In this document: piece after piece, positions 1-13,100 of the stretch
How positions within the stretch are numbered: the stretch's first letter is position 1
Layout: each line of letters begins with the position of its first letter
Assembly: GCA_013397695.1 (NCBI GenBank)
Contig: VYZI01000108.1
Location: forward strand, 2,361,650-2,425,649
Length of the DNA: 64,000 nucleotides
Source: Centropus unirufus
Taxonomy: Eukaryota > Chordata > Aves > Cuculiformes > Centropidae
Direction of reading: 5' to 3'
The notes under the pieces: model-generated
What the model was told of the DNA's origin: nothing
The model's input: only the letters and a program-made list of their open reading frames with translations
The model's database searches: none
Translations under genes and position numbers: made by a program

Positions 1-521
1 CAATCCTGCAAATTCTGTTACACTTTGAATTAAGAATATTTCTTTGTAAATGTCTCGTATCTGTCATGAAAATTTGACCCTCAGTGCGAAGCAAGCAAAT
101 CTAAATCTCATGCACTGGAGAAATAAATCACCTGAGTTTATAAACTGGATTCCTTTCTACAGTCTTGGTAACTTGGTTTGAAGGGGTTATTTAAAATTGC
201 GACATTAGCCTTTAAGCCGTGGGGAGTTTTGTGTACCTGTCCAAAGGAAACTTACCTTTTGTTTGCACTTGGCAGACTTTCTCATTGTTTTAATTGACTA
301 GCCCAGAATTATTTACTATCAGTGTAGTAAATCCCTTTTTTAAGGAATAACTCTGGTGTAATTTTTGCGAGCAAGAATGAGGTTCAGATGATTGCTTTCT
401 CACTGAAACCGAACCAAAGCAAGGAGGCAAGAGGAGAGGAGTGAGGGTAATGGGGCACTGCGGCTCTGCCATTGCTTCGCCATCCACTGGTGTTTGCAAG
501 ATGGGGTTGGTTTTGGTTTTC

Positions 522-546
522 TTTTTTTTTTTCCTTTTTTTTTTTT
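522..546 (+). repeat. T-rich homopolymer tract
   Basis: Two runs of T are separated by CC. This is low-complexity sequence with no sign of an associated retrogene. Confidence 0.85.
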
Positions 547-3500
547 CCCCCTGGAAGGTTTAATGTGGAAGCCCACACTCTTGGCACATGCAGCTGCTCT
601 CTGGGCTGACTCTGCCTTCAAAGCACAGCAGAAATGCCACATTCAAACCCTTTACTTTTTCCATCCGGAGGATGTTGCTTGCCATGCTTCCTCCCTTTCT
701 CCATGGTTGTAAATTGCAATCTGTAAGTTTAAGGCAGGTTTTGATGCAACAAAGTGCCCAGAAGCGTGTGAGGGGCTTTGGTGTCACCCTGAGGCTGGGT
801 GAATGGCATCCAGCCAGGCATCCTCCCTCCAGCTGACCATAACCGTCCAGCCCAGCGTTTACTGCTTCTTTTTTGTGCCACCACAGTTACTTCTTTTGCC
901 ACTCTGAAAAGCAGCTTTGCATTGGCCGGGGTTAAAAATAAGCACACAAAAACACCATAAAAAGTTCCTTAGAGCAAGAAGCAGTTGTCGTGATGGTCAC
1001 TGGCGTGCAAGGATGAGGGAAAAAAATCCCTCTTGTCCTGCGATGTGGAGAGCCACCTCTAGTGCCATCTCTGTCTGAAGGTGGGCTGGGGTTTCCTCAT
1101 CTCCCTGTCCAAGTTGTGCCTGGAGCAGTGAGGCAGGGACAAGTCATCCTACCTAACTGGGGTTTGAGACTGAAAGTCAGCAGGACGTATTGAGCCACAG
1201 CAGCAACACCTTAAATACCAGGCAGCTTTAAGAATCCATTTAGAAACTGGCCTGGATGAAAAAGGAGCAGAATTCCTTATTCTGCTGAAATGATAGGTGA
1301 GCCACCTTACAGTTAACACCAGTGATAAATGTCAGGCTGGTTCGTATTAAAAATGCTTTAATCTGATTTGGCCCCATTAATTTTTAAACTAGCAGAGGAG
1401 GTCATTAAATCACAAGTCCCTTTTTTGTTATAAATGCTTGCACCTCCGTGTTCCTTTTGCTTCCCCAGATTCTGCTTCTAATTAGAGCAGCGATGTGGTT
1501 CATGGCTTGTCAAGCAGATTAATGTGCTTTTGAAATCTGGGTTGTTTTTTTTCTTCTTCTTCCCCTATAGCTGCCTGCTTGTCTTCCTGAAGGGTTTTTT
1601 TTTGGGGGTGGGGGGTGTTACTGCACCTGTATACAGAGCCCATGAAAAGGTTTTGAATCCTACTGCGCAGGATTGCGTTAAAAGAGCCAGGGGGAGGGGA
1701 GCAGAGGAGCTTGAAAAATCTTCTGCTCTTCTCAAATGACACAGCCGTCCGCCTTTGGATCTGAGTGAGATTTCAGAACCTGCAGGCCACCCCACCCACC
1801 TCCGCTCCCCAGTTTCCTTCCCTCCAGGATATGGAACTGTGCTTTCTCCTGTCTCAACTCAAACGTGGCAGGTCCCACGTTGGTCAGTGGTGTGGAACTT
1901 CTGCGGTACCAGGGGCTGTGCTGGCGCCTGGCCAGCAGCCCGAAGGGGTGCACTTGATTTGCATGTGAATTTACATAGGAGTTTAATTGGAGATAAATGC
2001 ACATGTTTTTTATTTACAGAGCCCTGCAATATACACAGGTATTTACTTTAACGAAAAACAACGCGGCACAGCAAACCTGCTGCTTCAGGGTTGTGTGGGA
2101 TTAAGGTTATAATAAATGGGGCTTGGACTCCATTGTATCGACAAGACCCCGATGGCCTTGTGGCCGCTTTGGCCTGGAGCTCTGTGTCCATGTGTTCCCT
2201 GCCAGCCTCTAACCCCATCCGTACAGCCTGCCTTCATCCATTCCTCCTTGCACCAAAAAGGCGTGAAGGGGCCCTCTGCCATGGTTGTTTCAGAGCAACG
2301 TCAGAGCTCACCCCACTGCTCTTCTTATCTGCAGGCAGCTTGTGCCATTGCTGCACTCCTCGTTCATGGAGTTACGAGAGACCAAATAAGTGTCTTCCTT
2401 CCTCTCTTACGTGATATACAGCCCCAGTAGGCTCCGTAGGCAGCCTGCTGGAAGATAAAATTAATTTTTGAGTAATGCACGTTGGAAGGAATAATCTGAA
2501 CGAGACATGCACGTTACTGGGTTATAAATTAACTGTAACTACCGAGGAAAGAAAGACATGGGCATCACCTAGCCTGGCTCTTGCAAACCCTTCCCTGTTC
2601 TCATTCCGCCTTGCATCAATGGTCAAACAAATAAAATAAAATGGTGGAGAACAGAATAAAATATAATTACAAAATTTCTGGTGTTTGTACAGAATTCGCT
2701 GGTCTGCCGTCAGCTCTAGTACTGTTTAATTTTGCTCATTTCCGAATACTGATGGACTAAAAAGCTGGCCAGAAATGGAATCATGTGAAGAACAGAGGGC
2801 CAGAAAATGTTGGTTTTCTTTTTAAGAAATTAAACTGCACTTTGGGGGAGGCTGGAATTGAAGAGATCGAGATGAAAAGGTAAAATGTTTGCGAGGTGTA
2901 GGCAGGTGGGTTTCATGAAGGAATGCATAAGCCACCTAGGTATGGGTAGAAATTAAATGGCAGAAGTGTGCAACATAATAAGCTGTACAGAAAGAGTAAA
3001 TGGAGCGCTGCTGTATTTAACCTTGCTGTATAATAGCTCGTCCTGCTTCTCTCGCGGCTCCAGCAGGACTTCTGACACGATCCTTTAACCGGGGCAGGGG
3101 CAGATGCAACGCGAGGAGGCATTTAAGTCAAACCAAAAGGCAGCGTTTGAAATGGTTAAAGAGAATTCTATTTCCACGGTGAATAATTAAACTGGGAACT
3201 GATTGCCTTCTGTGCAGGAACATCCGTGGCTCTTTATAAATCACTCTTCATCCCCTGCATTGCACTGTTCATTAAAACAGACAAACAAAAGCTCCAAACG
3301 CACGTTAAGCCATTTTTTTCTTAATCAGGTTGCTTGGTTGTGTTTTTTTTTTTCTTTTAAGCTCTCTATTTGGATTTTGGGCCATCCAAAATGGCTGTGG
3401 TAACTCGGTGATCTTGTGCTCTGAGCTGCTAATGGGCAGCAGAAGCTTTCGCTGAGAAATTTAGTATGGCTGAGGGCGTGCAGAGCAAGGGAGGGAAATA

Positions 3501-3680
3501 AAAATGTTCTGAAAATGCAGATCTACTTAATGCTTAAATACATAGATTAGAATCTAAAGAACACAAAGGCTTTGACATTGAAATGTGCTTACAAATATTG
3601 TTTAGGTTTATATTTATGCATTTGTCAAGGAAATCACCTTAATCACCATTGAAGCACTCTGAAAAATGTTAACCCTCAGA

Positions 3681-3720
3681 CACAATCCACACATGCAAAT
3701 CACAATCCGTACATGCAAAT
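3681..3720 (+). repeat. Two-copy 20-bp tandem repeat, each copy ending in a POU octamer
   Basis: Copies at 3681-3700 and 3701-3720 differ at only two bases (CACAATCCAC against CACAATCCGT, each followed by ACATGCAAAT). Each contains the full octamer ATGCAAAT, at 3693-3700 and 3713-3720, bound by POU-family factors such as OCT1 and OCT4. The 20-bp spacing is close to two helical turns, which would put both sites on one face of the DNA. The regulatory role is inferred. Confidence 0.6.
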
Positions 3721-6700
3721 CAGTAACAATATCGACTCGTGGGTTTAAACACAATTTTATTTGCCAGATCAGAGGTAAAAGGAGAGAACAAAGCCACGGC
3801 ACCAGAAACAATTTAGGCTGTTGTTCTGGCAGCTCCTTTCAGGTTTGTGATGCAGGGCTGTTGTGTCTGCCTGGGTTAGAGCAACCTGTACTGTCAAAAA
3901 GCCTGCTGCATGGGAGAGACTGCAGAAATCTAACAAGCAAAAAGCTGAACAAAGCCTTGCCCTCAGGAGAATCTTAAAAAGTGCAATAAAAGTTCCAGCA
4001 GCAGCTTTATGAAATATCTCTCTTATCATCATGGCCAGTTTGACTCATGTTTGCCTACAGATACCTCCTTCCCTTGCACAGTAATTTTGTTTATTTACTT
4101 TTTTTTTAAATCTATGAAGTACCGTACCCATTCTCCTATTTTTTTGTGGGTTTTAGGAGGCAGGAAAAATGTGTCCTTTCTACAACCCCCTCTCTGCGTA
4201 ATCTGAATTGGCTCTGCGCTGTGTAGCTGGTGGAGGTGCCAAGGTGCTACCCCCAGTGAGGAGATCCAGTACATCAGTGGGTTGTGGACTGGTCTCTCTC
4301 CCAAAGCTGACTGGGAGACTGTTCTGCCCGCTCCTTACTGGCGAGGGTCTGGGATGTGTCAAAGGGGTGACAAATATAGCTGCAGACCTTCTTGCAGGTT
4401 TGTCCTCTGCTGAGCCAAGTGAAGCAAACCTGGTTCTGAGGTGGCTCCAGTGGCCACGCCTGGGTGAGGGGATTCCGTGAGATGCAGGGGTCGGTGACTC
4501 CTGAGTACCTCCAGGCTTAGGATTCCCCATAAAGCTTCGATGTGCCAGGTGGTCGATGTGTACAGCATATCTGTTCCACTCAAATCCATTGTCTCTCCGA
4601 GCCTACCGGTTCCATTGGAATTCCCCGTTAAAATTGGTTGTTTGTGTACAGGCCTTGTGTGCTAATCAATCACCTTAGTCCTCAAGGAGAGGATCCATGA
4701 ATCCGAGTCACTTCTCCCCTTTGCCTGCCAGTGATGGCTTTGAACGGAGGTGGGGACTGGGTTTGGGGTAGGAATCTGGGACATGACAGGGTCACATCTC
4801 TAAATGTAGGTGTAGGTGCTCCACCATCTAATGGGTGCCTGTCTGGAGGTAAGGAAGAAGGTGAAGGGCTGCCTTTCTGCATTTCTGTAAGCAGATCCAG
4901 CCAGATGGGAGGAGAGAACCATCACACACACAAAGACGGGACCTTGATTCCCAAGCTCTCTCCAGCTCTTATGCTGAAAAATGAGCTTCCTGAGTAGTGC
5001 CCACACACGGTGGGTCTGTGTGCCATCACGGCGCAGGTGAGGGATGGCAAGACCCTTGAAGAAGGAGAAGGAATTAGTTGCAGCCTATCACTTCTTTGTG
5101 CTTGAGGGACTCTTGGTGCCTCCTTTGAGAGAAGGAAAGGTAGACAAACTCTTCTGGCAAGCCAGGCCTCTCTCTGTGTCCCAATAAACGTGTTCTGTGG
5201 GCACTCCGCTGCGTGTGGGATCACCGCCTGCCATCGGGTTGTTTCAATTACCATAGAACTGAATATTATTAAACTTTAAGGTCCCAAATCATCCAAACAC
5301 CTCTTCCAAGCTGCTTTATGTTGGAGTTTCTTTTTTATTTATTTTCAAAGGTGTTCCTTCTTTGGCCTGCACAGTGCTGCGGTTTGCTGGCACACTGAGA
5401 TGCCCCGGTGCTGTCAGGGCTGGTTGTGTTCTGCTCCATGAAATATTGATATTCCTGGTGCTCTTTTTTTTGCTGGCGTTAGCACGCATAGGAAAAAAAA
5501 AGGCTGATTGAAGGTTTGCCACATGTTGCTCATCTGTGTGAGTTTTCTTTGTTCTGGGAGTTTGGGCAATCCTGTGTATCTGGCAGTATTTCTGCTTTGT
5601 GAGAACAGGGTTGGTCTGTCTGTCTCGATTCTCTTGGAAATGCGTGTGGTTTCTTTAATGTAGTAATTTTATTGAAGAATTTTAAATGCAGTTCATACGT
5701 GTGTATTATATGTGTATACTTGTTAAAAAGAAAAAAAAAGTAGTAATTCTTTCCAGAAGGGGAAAGAAATAGGAAGAAACACATTCAAACTGAAGTACTC
5801 TTTTCCCGAGGGATTTTCCTAGCTGTTGAAGAATTTCTTTCTTTGTGTTTTCCCTCTGTGTAACAGCAGGCTTTCTTTCTTTTAACTCCCAAATGTAAAT
5901 TGCTGCCATTATGTTCTGTATTCCTTAGGATTTTTGAAACATTTGTCTTAACTTAAATGCTAAGTAAGTGCCCCCTAGCCTCTGAAGTGACTGGTTTCCC
6001 CACTTTTTCCAGGCTGTAGTGTGTTCTTACCTTTAACCTTACCTTTACTCTTAAGTACATTTTAGCAGCTTTAGGCCTGTGATGACTTTTTCATCCCAGA
6101 GAGTAATTTGGAACGGGTAGAATTGTTTAAAAAACTATAATAAAACCCGTGACTTCCTGTTTTCTGAAAACTCTAAAATAACCCGATAAAGCTCTACACC
6201 CTATTATCCACCTCAGGCAGAGATTTTGGTCTTGAGACTTTACCAAATACAAGGAGCTATTCTGCAGTCAGTGTTTCTTAGAGTGTTTTGGAAGAAAGTT
6301 GTAAAGGATTGTTCCAGCATGGTGTTGTCTGCTGGAAAAAAAACAACCAAAAAACAACACTGTTTTAAAAAATAAATATTTCTAAGCTCTTCTAGACCTG
6401 AGCAGCACATTGCAGCTTTGAGGAAAGTACAGCTATAGTGATAAGAGAAGCAGCTGTGGTGAGAGTGGAATAAAATGGGAAGGTTGAGCTTGATTATTTG
6501 GGGTGGCAGTAGGTTTTTTTGGACTTAAAGACACAGACCACCACTTTCAGCTTGAGTCAAAAGTAGAGTTTATGTCTGTGGGAATGGAAAAATAATCGGA
6601 AGTGTATGTGTCAAAGGCAGATACAATGATATGCATGTTTGAAGCAATTTTTTTTTCAGAAAACACAAAAAATCATCTGAAGGCATTTGTTATCTTAAAC

Positions 6701-8610
6701 ACTGGATCTCCAAGATTTTTCTACGAATAAGCTGAATGTATTGGTCCTACTTGTTTCATGGGCTGCTAAGTAAAAGTAACCCTGTTACAGGGTGTGTGTA
6801 CTATGGTGCCTAAAATGAGTAACCTTTCTGGCTGGCTAGATCTGACAGGGGCTGTGACCTGTGATCCATTAGATTAAAATTAAAGTCTGTTTATCAACTT
6901 TTATCTTTCCAGCTAATTTTGGCGGTGGCACTAGGGAAATAAGTTTGTTCTTTTTAGTGCTAAAAATACAATGTGCTGGTTGCAAATACTGCATTTTTTT
7001 TTAAATGCTTCCACCATCCAAGGCTAGATTTGAAAAATAAAACCTTTTTCAATATTTTCTGTTTCACAGATGAGCTATGACTGTATTTGTAAAAATCAAC
7101 AAACCAATCTTTCCAGAGGGAATACAATATTTAAGGGGGTTTTCCCAATTAGATTTTGTGATCTGGCTTGGGGGACAGTTACACATCAGCTTTTCAGCCT
7201 CTGTAACGTGTAGCAGTGCTACCACCTTCCAGATCCTACCTCTTGGGACCTCTGATGTCCACGTACTATGTGGTTACCAGCCTCTGACTTGCCGACAGGA
7301 GCATTTCAAGGGGGACTTCTGTGGCCTTCCAGAAGGCATTGTGCCATTGAAGAAAAAGCTTGATGGAAGGTAAAGAATTGTAAAGGCCGATTTGTACTGT
7401 TTTTAATAAAGCAGCGTCAGGAGGTACTGAAGCCTGGGGGGACATTCAGAATATATCTGGTAGAACCACGTGGCTTCCAGATGTCTTTCCTTTTAACCCA
7501 GCCCTCTAGCTGACCATGCTTTTCTGGTTAATTCCTCTTAATAAGTTGCCTAATTTGGTGGATTGCTGAGGAAAGGCCTGGAGATGAAGTGTATCCTCTT
7601 TGGAAATACTTTTCTAATTCTAGCCAGTAGTTCAGTGTAAAGGCTAGGTTTAAAATAAGAAAAGTCAGAAGAGTATTTGTCATAGAAATAAGGCTGGCTT
7701 CTGGCACCAGGCAGCTTTCAAAGTGTAGTCTTGGACAAAGCTTATAGGTCTTGGCTTGCCAGACATAAGAGTAGCTCCCGTGGAACAGCTGAATGAAAGG
7801 AAGGATACCATAAAGGGAAATTAAGCCTGTGAAGAAAATGCCAACACTTTTTTTTTTTTTTGCCTTGTGGACTGCAGCTCTGGATCAGCTAAACAAAGGA
7901 AAAAAAGTAGGCAAGGGACTCTAAAAGCAATTTTCAACTTCCATCTCTGGTTTTAATCTTGTGCATCCTTCTCTGTTCCCTTGCCAACACCTAGAGGTCT
8001 CCCAAGTGCTAAAGTGTGCAGGGTTTCCAGTGGCAGTAATCCTATGGAACAAAGTTTGCTTGATGAAGTCATACGTGCCAAGACAAAAAAAAAGCAGTAA
8101 CAGCTTTGCCTGAACTCCTCTCTGCCATTCTCACTTCCCATGCAGACCTAAAGGAAATCCCCTTCCCCTTCCGTTTACCCACTGTATCCGCTTCCCCTCT
8201 CACTGGGGAAGTGTTATATATGCGTCTCAATTAATTCCTTGACTGATGAAAATCTCCCTGACTTCTATCTTTGACTTTTGAAGAGTCTACAATTCCATAC
8301 TGTGTGTCTTTTTCGGATGTGTATGCCTTCTGATTTTAAAAGGCTGGAAGTGTTCCCCTTACCCCAGGTTATGAAGGTGATTGGAGCGTTTGTGTGGTAG
8401 TTGGTTTGCCTGCGAGGGGTTTATTTCTCTCCTCTTTTATAGGGATGTGAGGGTGAGTGAAAGTGTAACAACACGGAATTTGTGGCACGATGCGTATGGT
8501 TTGATCAGTCTGTCTGTTATTCTAGCGGTGCTGATGATCACTTGGGAATAAGGTGCTGGAGGACTGCTGAAACCACACTGCAAAATCCCTACATTGGTTC
8601 CTTGCTTAGG

Positions 8611-8931
8611 TTCATGGAATGGTTTAGATTAGAAGGGACCTTAAAACCCATCCAATTCCACCCTTCGTGTCATGGGCAGGGGCACTTCCCAGCAGACCAG
8701 GCTGCTCAAGACCCCAACTGACCTGGCCTTGAACTCCTCCAGGGATCCACCATCCCCACCTTCCCTGGGCAACCTGTGCCAGTGCCTCACCACCCCCAGT
8801 GTGAAAAATTTCTTCCTGATGTCCAGTCTGAATTTTCCCCTCTCCAATTTATAGCCATTCCCTCTTGCTTGTCACTCATGCCCTTGTAAAAAGCCCTTCC
8901 CCAGCATTCCTGGCTTCCAGGCACCTCCTGT
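8611..8931 (-). mobile_element. CR1 LINE 3' fragment, older class
   Basis: Read on the + strand it starts with TTCATGGAATGGTTTAGATT, the reverse complement of the CR1 3' end. It continues through the region before the stop codon and 3' UTR, including the stretch meaning 'gtgaagaaatttcttcctgatgtccag'-type CR1 sequence in diverged form. The copy is 5'-truncated near 8931. It is diverged, with many substitutions against the other copies. No complete ORF2 survives. Confidence 0.93.
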
Positions 8932-9777
8932 TTTTTTCTAACCGTGTTGTTTCCACAGTAAGAAATCTCTGCATTGCTATAACCAGGAGCAAGGATGTTA
9001 ATCAGATTTACAGATATGTGCCTATCTTCTTCTCACCACTCCTGCAACTCCAACTCCTCTTCTGGGTACCTTGGCCCATCCTGAGGAGCTCTGTAGCCTG
9101 TCTAGTTTTCATCAGCCTGTGAGAAGCAACCTCCAGTCATCCAGCCCTTGTGCTGGGGCTGTAGAGGACCCACTCGGCATGGAACCCCGGTTCCAGGCAA
9201 GCCTAGATGGAAGCTTAAAAAGTGTTTTCCCAGATGCAAGGTTGATTGCAGTGGCTGGTTTACAGTCCTGTTTACATGATAGGCTGGGCTGGTGGACCTG
9301 CATATCCTACCTCGATTGGGTCTGAAATGATGCATGGCTATGTAATAACATGGAAGTGTGATTCCACCGTGGATGGGATGGTGTAAATGTGTGAAAGGAA
9401 ACAAAATGTGTGAGGATGCAGCTGTGTGGGTTTCAGCCTGGGCAAGCACCTGGAATATAAACCTTGTGGGGATGCCCACAATCGGTGGTGGTGGTTTGGT
9501 GGCTGTGGCTGGAGCCTGTGCTGTCGCATCTTTGTTGCTGCATTTATTTAAATGGGTTAAAAGCCTTTACAAAATCAGAGAGACATACATGAAGCTCTGT
9601 TTGGAAGGGTTGCTTCAGCTGAAAGCAGGAGAAACAAGTTGCTGGTTGCTCTCAGTGAGTAAGAGAGGATGTTTTCCACACAGCTGGGGGGGAGATCGGT
9701 CTGTCTAAAGGAGAATTCATGTAAGCTCTTGTCCCCCTAAGCACCTTGGCTTCTTCGTGGATGCAGGACTCGAACCT
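8932..9777. other. JARID2: Intronic stretch between two CR1 fragments
   Basis: I see no recognisable repeat or coding family here. A GGTGGTGGTTTGGTGGCTGTGG-like G/T-rich patch lies near 9485-9510. Confidence 0.5.
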
Positions 9778-10143
9778 CAGGTTACACCATCCAGCCTGGC
9801 CTTGAACACCTCCAGGGAGGGGGCATCCACAGCTTCCCTGGGCAACCTGTGCCAGTGCCTCTCCACCCTCATCAGTGAAGAATTTCTTCCTAACATCTAG
9901 TCTAAATCTTGCCCCATCCAATTTAAAGCCATTCCCCCTCTCCTATCACTCCAGGCCCTTGTAAAAAGGCCTTACCCAGCTTTCTGGCAGGACTGCTTCA
10001 GGTACTGGAAGGCCTCTATGAGGTCTCCCGAGAAGCTGCTCCAGGCTGAACAGCCCAAACTCTCTCAAATCTAGCCTCATAGCAGAGGTGCTCCAGCCCT
10101 CTAACCATCTTTGCAGCCCTCGTCTTGACCCACTCCAACAGTT
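9778..10143 (-). mobile_element. CR1 LINE fragment lacking its 3' terminus
   Basis: The body matches CR1 in reverse orientation, for example CCAGCCTGGCCTTGAACACC at 9790-9809 and the following 3'-UTR/ORF2 end region. It reaches further into ORF2 than the 8.6-kb copy. The usual terminal CATAGAATGG motif is absent at its left edge, so this copy has lost the 3' end as well as being 5'-truncated near 10143. Confidence 0.92.
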
Positions 10144-13100
10144 AATATTCATATTAATACTAATATTAGTTCATAAGCTGTGATATTTACCTATACCGCT
10201 GAATTAAAAAAAAAACACATAATTTTTAGATACTTTGAGTAATTTATTCCTGGTAAAATGACTAGGCAAAGTCTTCTGATTTTCAGAAGTTAAACTTTGC
10301 ATTTCAGGGGATGCCACTGGACATAATGGTTCTTGATTTAAATTTTCATCCAGTATTTTTTAACATCCTTTTTGTATACATATGGCGTACATTTGGAAAC
10401 AGCAAAATTAGCACAGAATGGAAGATACTTATTTTTAGGTGGCTGATTGTGTGCTTGTTTGAGTTATTGTAATACATTCCCTTCAAGGGTTTGTTGCTGA
10501 GCCTGAAATTGTTAGTATGGCTCCTTGAGACATGACTCTGCTTTTGATGTTGCTGAAATTAAATCTGTTTGGACCGGTCGTAACTGAAAGGGGAATCCTG
10601 GGCATATGTATGTTCTGGTGTTTTGATTTAGTTTTCAGGTCCATCCAGATTCTAGAGTAAACCGCAGTGCCACTCTCTTTAGTTGACCCGTTTCTTTGCC
10701 CTCAGAACTGTGACAGGTTTTAAAGCAGCTATCTCTGATGGGATAATATTTGTTGTTTGTTTAGTTCATTGAGGAAAAGGATAAAAATGATTTCTTAGGT
10801 TGAAGTGGGCTGTGTTAGTCTCTCTGTTACTCTTAATTCGTAGCTATTGTGTTATATTGAAACTGAGTTATTCTTGATTGATACGAAATCTTAGAATTCA
10901 CTGACATGAAGGAAAAAATAAATCGAAATTCTTTAATTGCTGATGGGAGTGATTGCATCCTTACCCAGTTTCTAGTTCACGAAGAAGTACACATGAAAGA
11001 TTTGCAAGCCCAGACCAAAGCATGTGCCCACTAAGAGGGACTAAGATGCCCCCAAGAGTTGCTCTCTTAGTCCGTAGAGCAAGGGACACAATACTAGAAC
11101 AAGCAGGAAACCTTTGAAGAAGGAGCACCTGTTCTGAAATGCTTAATTTGTATGATTGGTGTCCTTGCTCATCAGCTTGGTGTGATATTTCAGAGGTTGT
11201 GTTCTCCCCTCTGTGAAGAAGGAAAAGAAAGCCGGACCTTACAAAAGCCAGAAGGGAACATTGACAGCCGTAGAGAAATATACACCAAAAAGGAGGTAAA
11301 TCTATTGGAAATTTGTGGGCTGCATTCATGAAATTATAACATCTCTGACTTAGCCTGCAGATATTTGCAAGGGTAGCCTGGTGTTGTCTGGAGCATTTTG
11401 GGCTGGACAGAGCATCTGTGCTGTAGGAGTGGGATGATGCCAAGAATGGAGTAGATGATCTGATGTCCTTTGACCAGGCTTGTGAGTTTTCCAGCAATCC
11501 TATGCTTTGGCCCTCTCCTTCTTTTTCCTTCTCCTTCCTGAAAGCGTAGTACTGGTAGGTCTGCCTGCCAAGCTGTGGCAAGGAAATCTGGGAAAATTTT
11601 GGCAAAGCATAAATGCTTCACAGCTGCCTCAAATGCTCTTCTCCGTGGAGACTGGAACTACATGAGCAGAAATCCAGTGTGCTGTGTTGGAGAGGAGGAA
11701 AGCTGGTGGAGGTCCCAGGGGGCTGGCGGCCCGCACAAGGGTTTGGATTGTGCTTGTGCTACCTGGTCCGAGGAGGGGCAAGGCTAAGATGTGATGAAGG
11801 GAAGAGGGCACTGGTGCGCTCCCGTTATCCTTCTGTCCCTCACTGGCAGGTTCGTTGGCAGATCTCAAGGAAATTGGGAAGAAGGGTAAGATTCTCAAAG
11901 ATAAAACCTGCACATGGCATGGCTGAGGAGTGGGAGGAAAGCTAGTGGCCCTTCTCAGAGGAGCAGTGGCCAGCAGCTGGCCACCGGGTGCTGCGTGCCA
12001 GCCAGCGGGGAGCACGGTGCCAGGGGAGCCGAGCACATGGGTCCATGTGCAGACAGGTCTCATTAATTCAGCTACTCACGGAGCAACTTGTTTTAATTAA
12101 CTCAAATTTATGTCCGTGAATACAGCGTGCAAGATAAATCTTTTTACTTGTGTCTGGCTTGATGCAGCATCCAGGGAAGCTGCTCCGAGAGCATTGCCCT
12201 GCCTCTTCCCTGCCAGCGGACAGGAGAGTGCTCGTGTTTCCAGAGCAGCACCGGAGCCTGAGTCTGATAAAGGAATAATTAAACTAACAGCCCCGCTCTT
12301 ATTGTTCAAATGCAGCAGCTGGGCCCTGTAAGATGCTTGGCTAGAATGGAGATGGTCGTTCCATTTACTAATTGATTTTGCTTTTGAACTTCCATAATGG
12401 CTTCATTGCTACGTGTAGCAATAGAGATAAGAGGGAGAAGGGGGAAAACAAAGCAAATAGCAAGTGAAGCCATTTTGTCTCCTCCTTTCCAGGCTGGTTT
12501 TCCCTGTGCCGACTCAGACATCCCTGCGGGCGGGCTCATTCGTGTGTAGGGCAGGTTTGTGTGCTCCGGCAGGATGGGTGCCCTGCCTCTTGCCTCTTCC
12601 TCACCCCATGGCACTGGTCTTGGGAGCAGAGTAGCACTGGGGCCAGGTGGCGGGGTGCGTTTCTGGTGCTCAGGTGTGGTGGCTTTTGCACACAGAGACC
12701 CGTGGAGCGCGTGGTTTCCTGGGTGTCAGGCATTAGGTGACCTGTGTGAAGGCATGAGGGGGTGAGGAAGTCTGTTCTTGAGAAGTGAACCCGAGAACTG
12801 AGCCTGCTCCCAAGGTGGTTTAGCAACTTGGGTTCCAGCTCAGGCAGAAATACCTTTGGTCTTTTCCTTTGGTTCAAGTAAGCAGAGAAACATCAGAGCA
12901 TAAAGTTGAGGGAATTAACTAATTTGAAATGTTTGAGCTGCACCATGGGGGAAAATGGTGGGAATCTTTTCTGCAGCCACGTGAGCCTCCTTCCCCAAAT
13001 CCTTCTGTGCTTGATGTCTCCCCATCCTGGTCCAGGGCCACAGCTCCAGCTGCAGCCCCACGCCCCTCTATCTCCAGTCCTGAGGACAATTTTGGAGCCC

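Larger units (their letters stand above)
1..8610. other. JARID2: Intronic stretch without recognised transposons
   Basis: I see mostly unique, moderately AT-rich sequence here. It contains a T-rich tract at 522-546 and a 20-bp tandem repeat with POU octamers at 3681-3720. It also has a single reverse-orientation octamer ATTTGCAT at 1957-1964 and a 15-bp palindrome at 6779-6793. Open frames here are short and show no family resemblance. Confidence 0.7.

Noticed and set aside
10961..11605. 214-codon open frame on the minus strand as a possible gene
   Set aside because: No family resemblance, no splice or retrogene context, and similar long frames occur elsewhere in this intron.
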